DNA of 64,000 nucleotides, from the NCBI GenBank assembly GCA_965223815.1, contig OZ245019.1, positions 2,480,001 to 2,544,000 on the forward strand. The letters run 5' to 3'. The position numbers and the translations under genes were made by a program. Below the pieces are notes generated by a model. The model had not been told where the DNA came from. It made no database searches and was given only the letters and a program-made list of their open reading frames with translations. The stretch's first letter is position 1. Every line of letters starts with the position of its first letter. The DNA comes from HKST-UBA178 sp965223815 (GTDB taxonomy: Bacteria > Pseudomonadota > Gammaproteobacteria > Chromatiales > Chromatiaceae). Shown here one piece after another: positions 41,045-48,301 of this stretch.

Positions 41045-42138
41045 GACGTCTTCTCCAGATCCTCTACGGTGACTTTCTCATGCTGCTGCGCCGCCTTTTT
41101 CTTGGTTTTGCGGTTGAAACTGGCGGCCGCGACACCTGCTGCCAATCCAGCAACGCCTGCGTAAGCGGTATTACGCGATATGTCTCCTATGGGAATGGAA
41201 AGCGCGTTGTAGAATCCACCCGCATCCCAGAATTCCGGCTCCGAGCAACCTAGACACCCATGGCCGGATTCAACCGGCCAACTCGTGGCCTGATTCCACT
41301 TCACCGTGGCGCAGGCGTTATAAGCCATAGGCCCTTTGCAACCCAACTTATACAGGCACCACCCCTTCTTGGCCCCTTCGTCGTCAAAGCTATCAGCGAA
41401 CAGCCCCTTATCATAAAAGGGCCGCCTGTAACAACGATCGTGGATGCTGGTACCGAAGAAAACTTTGGGCCGATTGAATTGATCAAGCTCAGGCGGTTTT
41501 CCAAAGGTAAGCAAGTGAGCGAGCACGCCTGTTATAACCACTGGAATGGGAGGGCAACCGGAAACGTTGATAATCGGTTTGTCTTTGATGATATCGGCAA
41601 CGGCTACCGCCCCCGTCGGGTTGGGATCCGCTTTGGGGAGGCCGCCGAAGGCGGCACAGCTACCCACGGCGACGATCGCCGATGCCCCCGCTGCTGTCTC
41701 TTGCAGCATTGTAAGATTATCTATGCCCGCGATAGTCGAGTAGCCCGGATTACCCAACGGAATCGAACCATCTACCAGCAGCAGATATTTGCCCTCGTTT
41801 TCATGCATAGCCTGTTCCCGAGCAGACTCCGCTGCCGCTCCGGAGGCCGCCTGAAGCGTGTGGTGGTAATCGAGGGAGATATAATCGAAGATCAAATTTT
41901 CCAAAGCGGGTGAATGGCTGCGAGTCAAGGACTCCGTACACCCGGTGCACTCCTGGAAAGAAAGCCAGATAACCGAGGCCCGTTTGGTGTGTTCCAATGC
42001 TTTGGCAATGGCCGGGACCGTTGTAGGCGGTAACGCCATCAACGACGCGGTTGCAGTACAAAACTTGAGGAAACCCCGCCGGCTGACGCCGCTCTGTCTG
42101 AGGGCATCGCCAAGCGTAGTCGATTTTAGGTCTGCCAT
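41041..42138 (-). CDS. hynS: [NiFe] hydrogenase small subunit with Tat signal
   Basis: From ATG 42138 (GGAGG upstream) the product has 365 residues. The twin-arginine motif S-R-R-G-F-L-K is near residue 20, so export is by Tat. The FeS ligands include C-T-G-C-T-E-S near 65, G-S-C-A-A-F-G-G near 155, S-G-C-P-P near 190, H-D-R-C-Y near 230, and the C-L-Y-K-L-G-C and C-L-G-C-S-E-P run near 255-295. A C-terminal hydrophobic anchor (about 320-345) is followed by a basic tail. It partners HynL. Confidence 0.93.
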   Translation of the reverse strand: MADLKSTTLGDALRQSGVSRRGFLKFCTATASLMALPPTTVPAIAKALEHTKRASVIWLSFQECTGCTESLTRSHSPALENLIFDYISLDYHHTLQAASGAAAESAREQAMHENEGKYLLLVDGSIPLGNPGYSTIAGIDNLTMLQETAAGASAIVAVGSCAAFGGLPKADPNPTGAVAVADIIKDKPIINVSGCPPIPVVITGVLAHLLTFGKPPELDQFNRPKVFFGTSIHDRCYRRPFYDKGLFADSFDDEGAKKGWCLYKLGCKGPMAYNACATVKWNQATSWPVESGHGCLGCSEPEFWDAGGFYNALSIPIGDISRNTAYAGVAGLAAGVAAASFNRKTKKKAAQQHEKVTVEDLEKTS

Positions 42139-42152
42139 ATTGCCTCCAGGAT

Positions 42153-42596
42153 TCAATCCATCAGACCAGTATCTGAAGCTGATTCGGCCGCTAACTCACT
42201 GGTTAGCCGGGAGATACTCGCAACAATATCTTCAGGTTGGGACCTGAGTATCGAGGGAATATCGGTAATCTCTATTTGGAACGCCACACGAACCCCCTGA
42301 TCGTTGTGATGTTCAACGACCCATACTCCGCTAAAGCTCGACTCTCTAATCCTGGAACCGCCCAGCGTTGTTAGTCGCGCCTCTACCTCCCCAACTCCAA
42401 GAATTGCAAGTAACCGCTCTTCGTCCCCGGGTGCGAAGGGTATGGCTCGAAGATCCAGGACGGTGGCAAGCCCATTGCGGGAGAGGCGTTCCAGAGCGTG
42501 GCGTATTTCGTGGAGCAGCGGCCGGGTATTGTGGGTCAGGCCCGCTGTATCAGAGGACGTTTCGATATGAACAGGGATACTGCCTAATATATTCAT
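42153..42596 (-). CDS. hupH: HupH/HyaF-like hydrogenase expression protein
   Basis: The 147-residue protein corresponds to the C-terminal domain of HupH/HyaF: L-A-T-V-L-D-L-R-A-I-P-F-A-P-G-D near residues 40-55, then L-G-V-G-E-V-E-A, F-S-G-V-W-V-V-E-H-H near 90 and I-E-I-T-D-I-P. HupH proteins assist small-subunit maturation. This copy is about half the length of full HupH (270-290 residues). It is the first gene of the hydrogenase operon. ATG 42596 or GTG 42608 could start it. Confidence 0.78.
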   Translation of the reverse strand: MNILGSIPVHIETSSDTAGLTHNTRPLLHEIRHALERLSRNGLATVLDLRAIPFAPGDEERLLAILGVGEVEARLTTLGGSRIRESSFSGVWVVEHHNDQGVRVAFQIEITDIPSILRSQPEDIVASISRLTSELAAESASDTGLMD

Positions 42597-42871
42597 ATGA
42601 TGATGCACTTAACTACTTTGCGGGAGATTACCCCCTCCCCCCGCGCTTTGGGATGACCCAGATCAGTAGATCAGCAATTGCTTCTATTCCAATCGATAAT
42701 CGATTCAGTGCTGATCTTGGTCGCTGCCTGCCTCCCGCTTCCGTTTGGTGACGAGCATCAATGTCAATGCAGCCACCTCTGGGGGCGCCCGATGGACAGG
42801 TTCTTGAGCGCTGTTCCTCCAGTACTTTGATTTTACACTATATTCGACAATTCTTATATCAGTTATTCCCC

Positions 42872-42900
42872 TTGACAAGCACCGGACGGCACCCTAATCT
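42872..42900 (+). promoter_or_regulatory. possible sigma-70 promoter for nrdJ
   Basis: TTGACA at 42872-42877 is followed after exactly 17 bp by TAATCT at 42895-42900. The -35 box is perfect and the -10 weak. Transcription would start just upstream of the first NrdR-like box, which would allow roadblock repression. Confidence 0.4.
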
Positions 42901-42912
42901 TGACCCACCCAA

Positions 42913-42928
42913 ACACAACATATAGTGT
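42913..42928 (+). promoter_or_regulatory. candidate NrdR box 1
   Basis: ACACAACATATAGTGT matches the NrdR-box consensus (acaCwAtATaTwGtgt) at all but one position. NrdR is the ATP/dATP-sensing repressor of ribonucleotide reductase genes, so a site in front of nrdJ is expected. Confidence 0.7.
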
Positions 42929-42954
42929 TTCTTCGGCATTAAACAGCACCACAC

Positions 42955-42970
42955 ATACAATATATAGGCC
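42955..42970 (+). promoter_or_regulatory. candidate NrdR box 2
   Basis: The core CAATATATAG (42958-42967) matches the consensus perfectly, but the outer bases are degenerate. It lies 42 bp, four helical turns, from box 1. Paired NrdR boxes spaced by whole turns are the known arrangement. Confidence 0.55.
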
Positions 42971-43127
42971 GGGTATTTCTCTTAATTCTGTTGTCAGCAG
43001 GGTGCAGAGATCTGGGTAGCCGCCCCACTTGGCGGCAGGCGTTTATTGAACCGCGGATTATTGATAAGTCGCACCGGTCGTCAAGGACTTGCGGCATATT
43101 TCCAACCTTACTCAGGACCAGACGTTA

Positions 43128-45281
43128 ATGAAGACAGCGCATCTCAAAGCAGTCCCCACCAGCGCCGCAGGCGTACCCCTCCAGGAGGCTTCGCTAGACA
43201 TCTGGAATACCAAGTACCGCCTAAAAACCAAGGAAGGGATTCCCGTAGATCGGGATATCGACGCCACCTACAGCCGGGTGGCACAGGCGCTCGCCGAGAC
43301 AGAAGCCACACCGGAACTGCGGCGAGAGTGGAGCGAGAAGTTTCTTTGGGCATTGAGGCACGGCGCCATACCCGCCGGCAGAATCACTTCCAACGCTGGC
43401 GCCCGGGATCACAAACCAGCCACTTCCACTATCAACTGCACGGTTTCAGACACCATTCGCGATTCGATGAACGAAATCCTGAGTAAGGTCCACGAAGCCG
43501 GACTGACGCTTAAAGCCGGCTGCGGTATCGGTTACGAATTCTCTACGCTTAGGCCCAAGGGTGCCTATGTCAGCGGCGCAGGGGCTTACACCTCAGGGCC
43601 CCTTTCATTTATGGATATTTACGACAAGATGTGCTTTACCGTCTCCTCGGCGGGGGGTCGACGTGGCGCTCAGATGGCCACTTTCGACATCGGCCATCCG
43701 GATGTCATGGACTTCATCCGCGCCAAGCGTGAAGATGGCCGGCTGCGGCAATTCAACCTTTCACTGTTGATTACCGAAGAATTCATGGAGGCGGTCAAAC
43801 AGGACCGTAAATGGGACCTTGCCTTCCCTGTCAGCGAGATTGAAGCACGGGCGGACAATCTCGATCCGGCAAACTCCGAGCAAATCGTATGGCGCTATTG
43901 GCCCTATAAAAACGGCTATATTCTTGACGACTGCGGCCGCGTGGCCTGCAAGGTCTACAAGACCGTCAGGGCTCAACGGCTGTGGGACGTGATCATGTCC
44001 TCCACTTATGATTTCGCTGAGCCAGGCTTCATTCTCATAGATAAAGTCAATGAGATGAACAACAACTGGTTCTGTGAAGACGTTCGTGCCACCAATCCCT
44101 GCGGTGAGCAGCCCCTGCCGCCCTACGGCGCCTGCCTATTGGGTTCGATCAATCTCACCAAGTTTGTGCGCAATCCATTTACCAGTGACGCTTTTTTCGA
44201 TTGGGAGGAATTTCGCAAGGTCGTGGCGGTCTTTACCCGCATGCTGGATAACGTGGTGGAGGTTAACGGCCTGCCGCTGGCTGAGCAGCGCGAAGAGATC
44301 CGGCGTAAACGGCGTCACGGCATGGGTTACCTGGGTCTGGGTTCCAGCGTCACGATGCTGAGAATGAAATACGGCGATGAGAAATCGCTAGCGTTTACTG
44401 AGCAGGTGACCAAGGAGCTGGCGCTTGTGGGTTGGCAAACCGCCCTGGAATTGGCCAAGGAGAAGGGTCCTGCCCCCATTATGGAAGAGCAGTTCACGGT
44501 CACCGCGGAGATGCTGGCCCGCCGCCCCGAGATGGTGGTGGACAACTGGAAAGAGGGTGACAAGATAGAGGGCAGGCTACTCCACAGCCGCTACAGCCGC
44601 TACATGCAGCAGGTTGCCGAGGAGGACCCGGAATTGGTCGAAGAGCTTTCCAAAGTCGGCGCCCGTTTTACCCACCATACCTCTATTGCCCCCACAGGAA
44701 CCATTTCGCTGTCGCTGGCAAACAACGCCAGCAACGGCATCGAGCCCAGCTTCGCCCACCACTATTCCAGAAATCTGATTCGTGAGGGGAGAAAAACCAA
44801 GGAAAAACTGGATGTCTTCAGTTTCGAACTGCTGGCTTTTCGAGAGCTGGTCAACGAGAAGGCCCTGCCGGATTCGGATACACCGGAGGAGCGGCTACCC
44901 GATTATTTCATGTCAGCGGACGACATCTCCCCGAAACAGCACGTGGACATTCAGGCGGCGGCACAGAAGTGGATCGACTCTTCGATCTCTAAAACCGCTA
45001 ATGTCCCTACCGAGTATCGCTACGAGGATTTCAAGGACATATACCTCTATGCTTATGAGCAGGGTCTAAAGGGTTGCACAACGTTCCGGTTCAACCCAGA
45101 AGCCTTTCAGGGTGTTCTGGTCAAGGAGAAAGATTTAGCCAATACCACCTATCAATTCACCCTTGCGGATGGTTCGGTGGTCGAGGTCAAAGGCAATGAG
45201 GAAATAGATTACGACGGCGAAGTACACACTGCGGCCAATCTCTTCGAGGCGTTGAAAGAGGGCTATTACGGAAAATTCTGA
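43128..45281 (+). CDS. nrdJa: class II ribonucleotide reductase, large (NrdJa) component
   Basis: The 717-residue protein is the catalytic part of an adenosylcobalamin-dependent ribonucleotide reductase: N-P-C-G-E-Q-P-L-P-P-Y-G-A-C-L-L-G-S near residues 323-340 holds the active-site Cys-Glu, with M-D-I-Y-D near 160 and P-T-G-T-I-S near 522. It reduces ribonucleotides to deoxyribonucleotides without oxygen dependence. The C-terminal redox Cys pair of a single-chain NrdJ is missing; it is supplied by the next gene. ATG 43128 is used; the in-frame TTG at 43089 is not needed. Confidence 0.93.
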   Translation: MKTAHLKAVPTSAAGVPLQEASLDIWNTKYRLKTKEGIPVDRDIDATYSRVAQALAETEATPELRREWSEKFLWALRHGAIPAGRITSNAGARDHKPATSTINCTVSDTIRDSMNEILSKVHEAGLTLKAGCGIGYEFSTLRPKGAYVSGAGAYTSGPLSFMDIYDKMCFTVSSAGGRRGAQMATFDIGHPDVMDFIRAKREDGRLRQFNLSLLITEEFMEAVKQDRKWDLAFPVSEIEARADNLDPANSEQIVWRYWPYKNGYILDDCGRVACKVYKTVRAQRLWDVIMSSTYDFAEPGFILIDKVNEMNNNWFCEDVRATNPCGEQPLPPYGACLLGSINLTKFVRNPFTSDAFFDWEEFRKVVAVFTRMLDNVVEVNGLPLAEQREEIRRKRRHGMGYLGLGSSVTMLRMKYGDEKSLAFTEQVTKELALVGWQTALELAKEKGPAPIMEEQFTVTAEMLARRPEMVVDNWKEGDKIEGRLLHSRYSRYMQQVAEEDPELVEELSKVGARFTHHTSIAPTGTISLSLANNASNGIEPSFAHHYSRNLIREGRKTKEKLDVFSFELLAFRELVNEKALPDSDTPEERLPDYFMSADDISPKQHVDIQAAAQKWIDSSISKTANVPTEYRYEDFKDIYLYAYEQGLKGCTTFRFNPEAFQGVLVKEKDLANTTYQFTLADGSVVEVKGNEEIDYDGEVHTAANLFEALKEGYYGKF

Positions 45282-45384
45282 TCCGCGGCGCTGCGTGGCT
45301 CGTTGAAAAAGGCTAACGCCTCAACCTAAACAACCCAAATGGGTAGTGTAAATTACTACGCTTCCCGAACAGCAGGTGCAAACC

Positions 45385-46068
45385 ATGAGCATCAAGATAG
45401 ATAAGAAAATAGTGGATTACAGTGTCATTAACCCGGAGGAGCAGGAAGCAGCTGAGCAGAAGCCGGAGGAAAACATTATCCACATGCATGAGAAGGTGGC
45501 CCGGCCAGACATGCTTTTCGGGTCCACTTACAAGATCAAGACCCCACTCTCAGAGCATGCTCTGTATGTCACCATAAACGATATAATTCTCAATCACGGC
45601 ACGCCCCATGAGATTCGTAGGCCCTTTGAGGTTTTCATTAATTCCAAGAATATGGATCACTTCCAGTGGATCGTGGCCTTGACCCGGATTATCTCAGCCG
45701 TATTTCGCAAGGGCGGCGATATCTCGTTTCTTGTCGAAGAGTTGCAATCGGTATTTGACCCTGCCGGCGGATACTTTAAAAAGGGGGGGAAATATATGCC
45801 CTCGCTGGTTGCGGAAATCGGTGATGTTATACACAGTCATTTGGTTATGATCGGCATGCTAAAAGAGCAGGGCCCCGACGAGCATCAACGAAAGCTGATC
45901 GCCGAGAAACGTGCCGAGTATGAAGAGGTCATAAAAGGTTCAGACGCTGAACACTCCAGCGAATTCCCGGAAGGCGCTCAATTATGTAAAAAGTGCAATA
46001 CGAAAGCGATGATCCAAATGGATGGTTGCATGACTTGTCTGAATTGCGGTGAATCGAAATGTAGTTAG
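45385..46068 (+). CDS. nrdJb: class II ribonucleotide reductase, small (NrdJb) component with zinc-binding tail
   Basis: The 227-residue protein has the TSCPD-type domain seen in NrdJ C-termini: L-Y-V-T-I-N-D near residue 56, R-R-P-F-E-V-F-I-N-S-K near 76-86 and F-R-K-G-G-D near 108. It ends with two CxxC groups, C-K-K-C and C-M-T-C-L-N-C, then C-S. Such split NrdJa/NrdJb pairs are known from Pseudomonas, and the Cys-rich end probably re-reduces the active site. It starts 103 bp after nrdJa. Confidence 0.9.
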   Translation: MSIKIDKKIVDYSVINPEEQEAAEQKPEENIIHMHEKVARPDMLFGSTYKIKTPLSEHALYVTINDIILNHGTPHEIRRPFEVFINSKNMDHFQWIVALTRIISAVFRKGGDISFLVEELQSVFDPAGGYFKKGGKYMPSLVAEIGDVIHSHLVMIGMLKEQGPDEHQRKLIAEKRAEYEEVIKGSDAEHSSEFPEGAQLCKKCNTKAMIQMDGCMTCLNCGESKCS

Positions 46069-46089
46069 ACGTTTCAACCCTTTTCATCG

Positions 46090-46113
46090 GGGCGGCCGTT
46101 GTTCCGGTCGCCC
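46090..46113 (+). terminator. GC-rich hairpin after nrdJb
   Basis: GGGCGGCCG (46090-46098) and CGGTCGCCC (46105-46113) pair at 8 of 9 positions plus a G-T wobble around a 6-nt loop, 22 bp past the nrdJb stop. Only a short T run follows (about 46118-46120), so termination may be weak. Confidence 0.5.
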
Positions 46114-46280
46114 TAGCTTTACCCTCTCACCTCCAATCTCTCCGGTATTGTCCTCAATCGCCCACTCACTAGGGCAGAACCGCGAATTTTATTCCCGTGT
46201 CAGACTGAAACATCGTTCCTGGTTACCGATTCCAAGATCGGTTAGAGTAAGCACATTCGTTGTCGCGCAGGGATCAAGCT

Positions 46281-48197
46281 ATGTCAAAAAACGCGCTTTC
46301 GCCTTTCAGTAATAACCAGATTCTACCGTTCATTCTCCTACTCATTCTGCTAGCGCAAGTGGGTACGATTTGGGCGGTTACTTCGAAAACGGAGAGTCCC
46401 GTTCTGCAATATCGAGTGTCGGGGCATGTGTTGGGCTTTGGTTCCGATGGAGTGCTGGCAACCAGCCGGGACCACATGTTGCGTATTCGATTCGTGGATG
46501 CCGACTCCCAGCCGATTACCGACAATCAGGGGCAATTCAGGGAAGTCAGGTATTCAAACCTGTGGCCGGGCGTAGACCTCCAATACGACGCCGTTCCTGG
46601 CGCTTTAGCCGAGAGTACCTGGACCATCGCCCCAGGGGCGGATCCCGAACAAATTCTGCTTGGCTACAGTGCACCGGTGGAACTGACGCCTGCAGGCGCT
46701 CTAAAAATCCACTACGAAAACGGCTTTATGAGTGAATCGGCCCCCATAGCCTGGCAAGAGGTTGAGGGGAAGATTTTGCCGGTAGAAGTCTCGTTTCATT
46801 TAGCAGGAGAAACGGATAGCAAACATTTCGTAGGTTTTTCTCTTGGATCCTATGATCCTGGAAGAACACTTTATATCGATCCGGTATTGCAGTGGAACAG
46901 CTTCTTTGGAGGCGCTTCCACTGATGAGGGGCGTGCCATAGCAGTAGACACCAACGGCAACACTTATATCACCGGATTCAGTCAATCCACTTGGGGTGCA
47001 CCGGTCTCCGCCTACGCCGGTCTCACCGACGTTTTTGTAGTTAAATTCGACAGAAACGGCAACCGCTTGTGGAACACATTTTTGGGATCCGCCAGTCTGG
47101 ATCGCGGCTACGGGATCGATATCGACATTGGCGGTAACGTTTACCTGACCGGTTACAGCCAGGCGACCTGGGGAGCTCCGGTCAACGCACATTCCGGTGG
47201 GGGGTGGGATATTTTTGCCGTCAAGCTCGACAGTAACGGCAACCGAGTGTGGAACACTTTCCTCGGTGCTGCGGGGGCGAATGACGAAGGGAATGGCGTG
47301 GCAGTCGACGACTCAGGGAATGTCTATGTAGTGGGCTTCAGCAATGCCACCTGGGGTGCTCCACTCGGCGGATTTGCTTATGTCGGAAACAAAGACGCGG
47401 TAATGGCTAAGTTGAATATCAATGGTGCCCGCGTGTGGCATGTCTTTCTGGGATCGGCCGGCGACGACTGGGCTCAAGCCGTAGTGGTAGACAATGCCGA
47501 CAGAGCGGTGGTGGTGGGAACCAGCAGCGGGACATGGAAATCTCCTGAACTGCCTTATAATGGGGATAAGGATGCCTTTGTAGCCAGATTCAGTAACGCC
47601 GGTGCGCTTTTGTGGAACACCTTTCTGGGTTCGGCCAGCTACGATGACGCGCTCGACGTGACCGTCGACAATGGCAGCAATGTCTATATTTCGGGTACCA
47701 GCCAGGCTACTTGGGGTGCCCCGGTGGATGCATACGCCGGCCTGAATGACGCCTATGCCGCAAAATTGAGTTCTGCCGGCGCGCTGCAGTGGCATACTTT
47801 TATGGGATCGGTGGTAGATGATGACTGGGGTCGAGGTATTGTGGTGGCAGCTAACAACACCGTATACGTTGGCGGTACCAGCGGTGCCACCTGGGGTGTT
47901 CCAAGCGAAGGCCACAATGGAGCACTCGATATATTTGTAGCCCGGTTGAGCAACAATGGTAAAAGAGAGCGCCATACATTCAGAGGCTCGGCAAACGACG
48001 ATGAAGGCAACGGCATTGCGCTGGTGGGTTCGGGTAATCCTTACATGACCGGCTGGTCCGCAAGTTCCTGGGGAAGCCCGGTCACAGACCACGCAGGGGG
48101 TGTTGCCGATGGCTTCGTGGCATTGGTGGATCCAGCGGCCTGTACCTATTTTACCATCCCCTATTCTGCAAGTAGGTCGGTCACTGTCTGCATGTAA
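46281..48197 (+). CDS. exported SBBP (beta-propeller-like) repeat protein
   Basis: The 638-residue protein has an N-terminal hydrophobic signal (about 15-35), an N-terminal domain (about 40-205) typical of SBBP-repeat proteins, and then seven repeats of about 55-60 residues. Each repeat carries a W-N-T-F-L-G-S-A strand, an A-V-D-x-x-G-N-x-Y turn and a T-W-G-A-P loop; WGAP-type loops vary to W-K-S-P, W-G-V-P and W-G-S-P. The repeats likely form a seven-bladed propeller. The C-terminus is short (C-T-Y-F-T-I-P-Y ... V-C-M) with no sorting tail. Function unknown; secretion or surface location is likely. ATG 46281 follows GGGA. Confidence 0.8.
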   Translation: MSKNALSPFSNNQILPFILLLILLAQVGTIWAVTSKTESPVLQYRVSGHVLGFGSDGVLATSRDHMLRIRFVDADSQPITDNQGQFREVRYSNLWPGVDLQYDAVPGALAESTWTIAPGADPEQILLGYSAPVELTPAGALKIHYENGFMSESAPIAWQEVEGKILPVEVSFHLAGETDSKHFVGFSLGSYDPGRTLYIDPVLQWNSFFGGASTDEGRAIAVDTNGNTYITGFSQSTWGAPVSAYAGLTDVFVVKFDRNGNRLWNTFLGSASLDRGYGIDIDIGGNVYLTGYSQATWGAPVNAHSGGGWDIFAVKLDSNGNRVWNTFLGAAGANDEGNGVAVDDSGNVYVVGFSNATWGAPLGGFAYVGNKDAVMAKLNINGARVWHVFLGSAGDDWAQAVVVDNADRAVVVGTSSGTWKSPELPYNGDKDAFVARFSNAGALLWNTFLGSASYDDALDVTVDNGSNVYISGTSQATWGAPVDAYAGLNDAYAAKLSSAGALQWHTFMGSVVDDDWGRGIVVAANNTVYVGGTSGATWGVPSEGHNGALDIFVARLSNNGKRERHTFRGSANDDEGNGIALVGSGNPYMTGWSASSWGSPVTDHAGGVADGFVALVDPAACTYFTIPYSASRSVTVCM

Positions 48198-48257
48198 GTT
48201 ATTTAAACCAGGTTACGGGGAAACCCACGAACCGGCCACTGGTTTTTTGCGGATCAA

Positions 48258-48279
48258 ATAGCTGCCCATCGGCAGCTAT
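48258..48279. terminator. hairpin between the SBBP and maeB stops
   Basis: ATAGCTGCC (48258-48266) and GGCAGCTAT (48271-48279) form a perfect 9-bp stem with a 4-nt loop in the gap between two converging genes. No strong T-tract follows on either strand, though TTTTTT lies upstream at 48243-48248. It may serve as a shared transcript end. Confidence 0.5.
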
Positions 48280-48301
48280 CTGGGCGCAGCAAAGGATTGC
48301 A

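Larger units (their letters stand above)
42609..43127. other. 519-bp divergent intergenic region between hydrogenase operon and nrdJa
   Basis: There is no credible gene in this stretch. The half near nrdJa holds a possible promoter and two candidate NrdR boxes, listed separately. A further NrdR-like half site ACACTATAT lies at 42835-42843. A hairpin GCCGCC ... GGCGGC occurs near 43020-43035. The half near hupH has a G-rich run (about 42630-42645) and no clear sigma-54 pair. No cobalamin riboswitch B12 box could be found. Confidence 0.6.

Noticed and set aside
42560..42660. Sigma-54 promoter before the hydrogenase operon
   Set aside because: No GG-N10-GC pair with TGGCAC/TTGCA character could be placed at a fitting distance.
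42609..43127. Cobalamin riboswitch before nrdJ
   Set aside because: No B12-box-like sequence with the needed flanking helices could be found; only a short GC hairpin near 43.02 kb.
45290..45355. Short hairpins between nrdJa and nrdJb as a small RNA or terminator
   Set aside because: Stems are short and bulged, without a T-tract. The two genes must be expressed together.
46281..48197. SBBP repeats as a DNA-level tandem repeat
   Set aside because: The repeats are similar in protein but differ widely at the DNA level, so this is an old protein repeat and not a recent tandem duplication.
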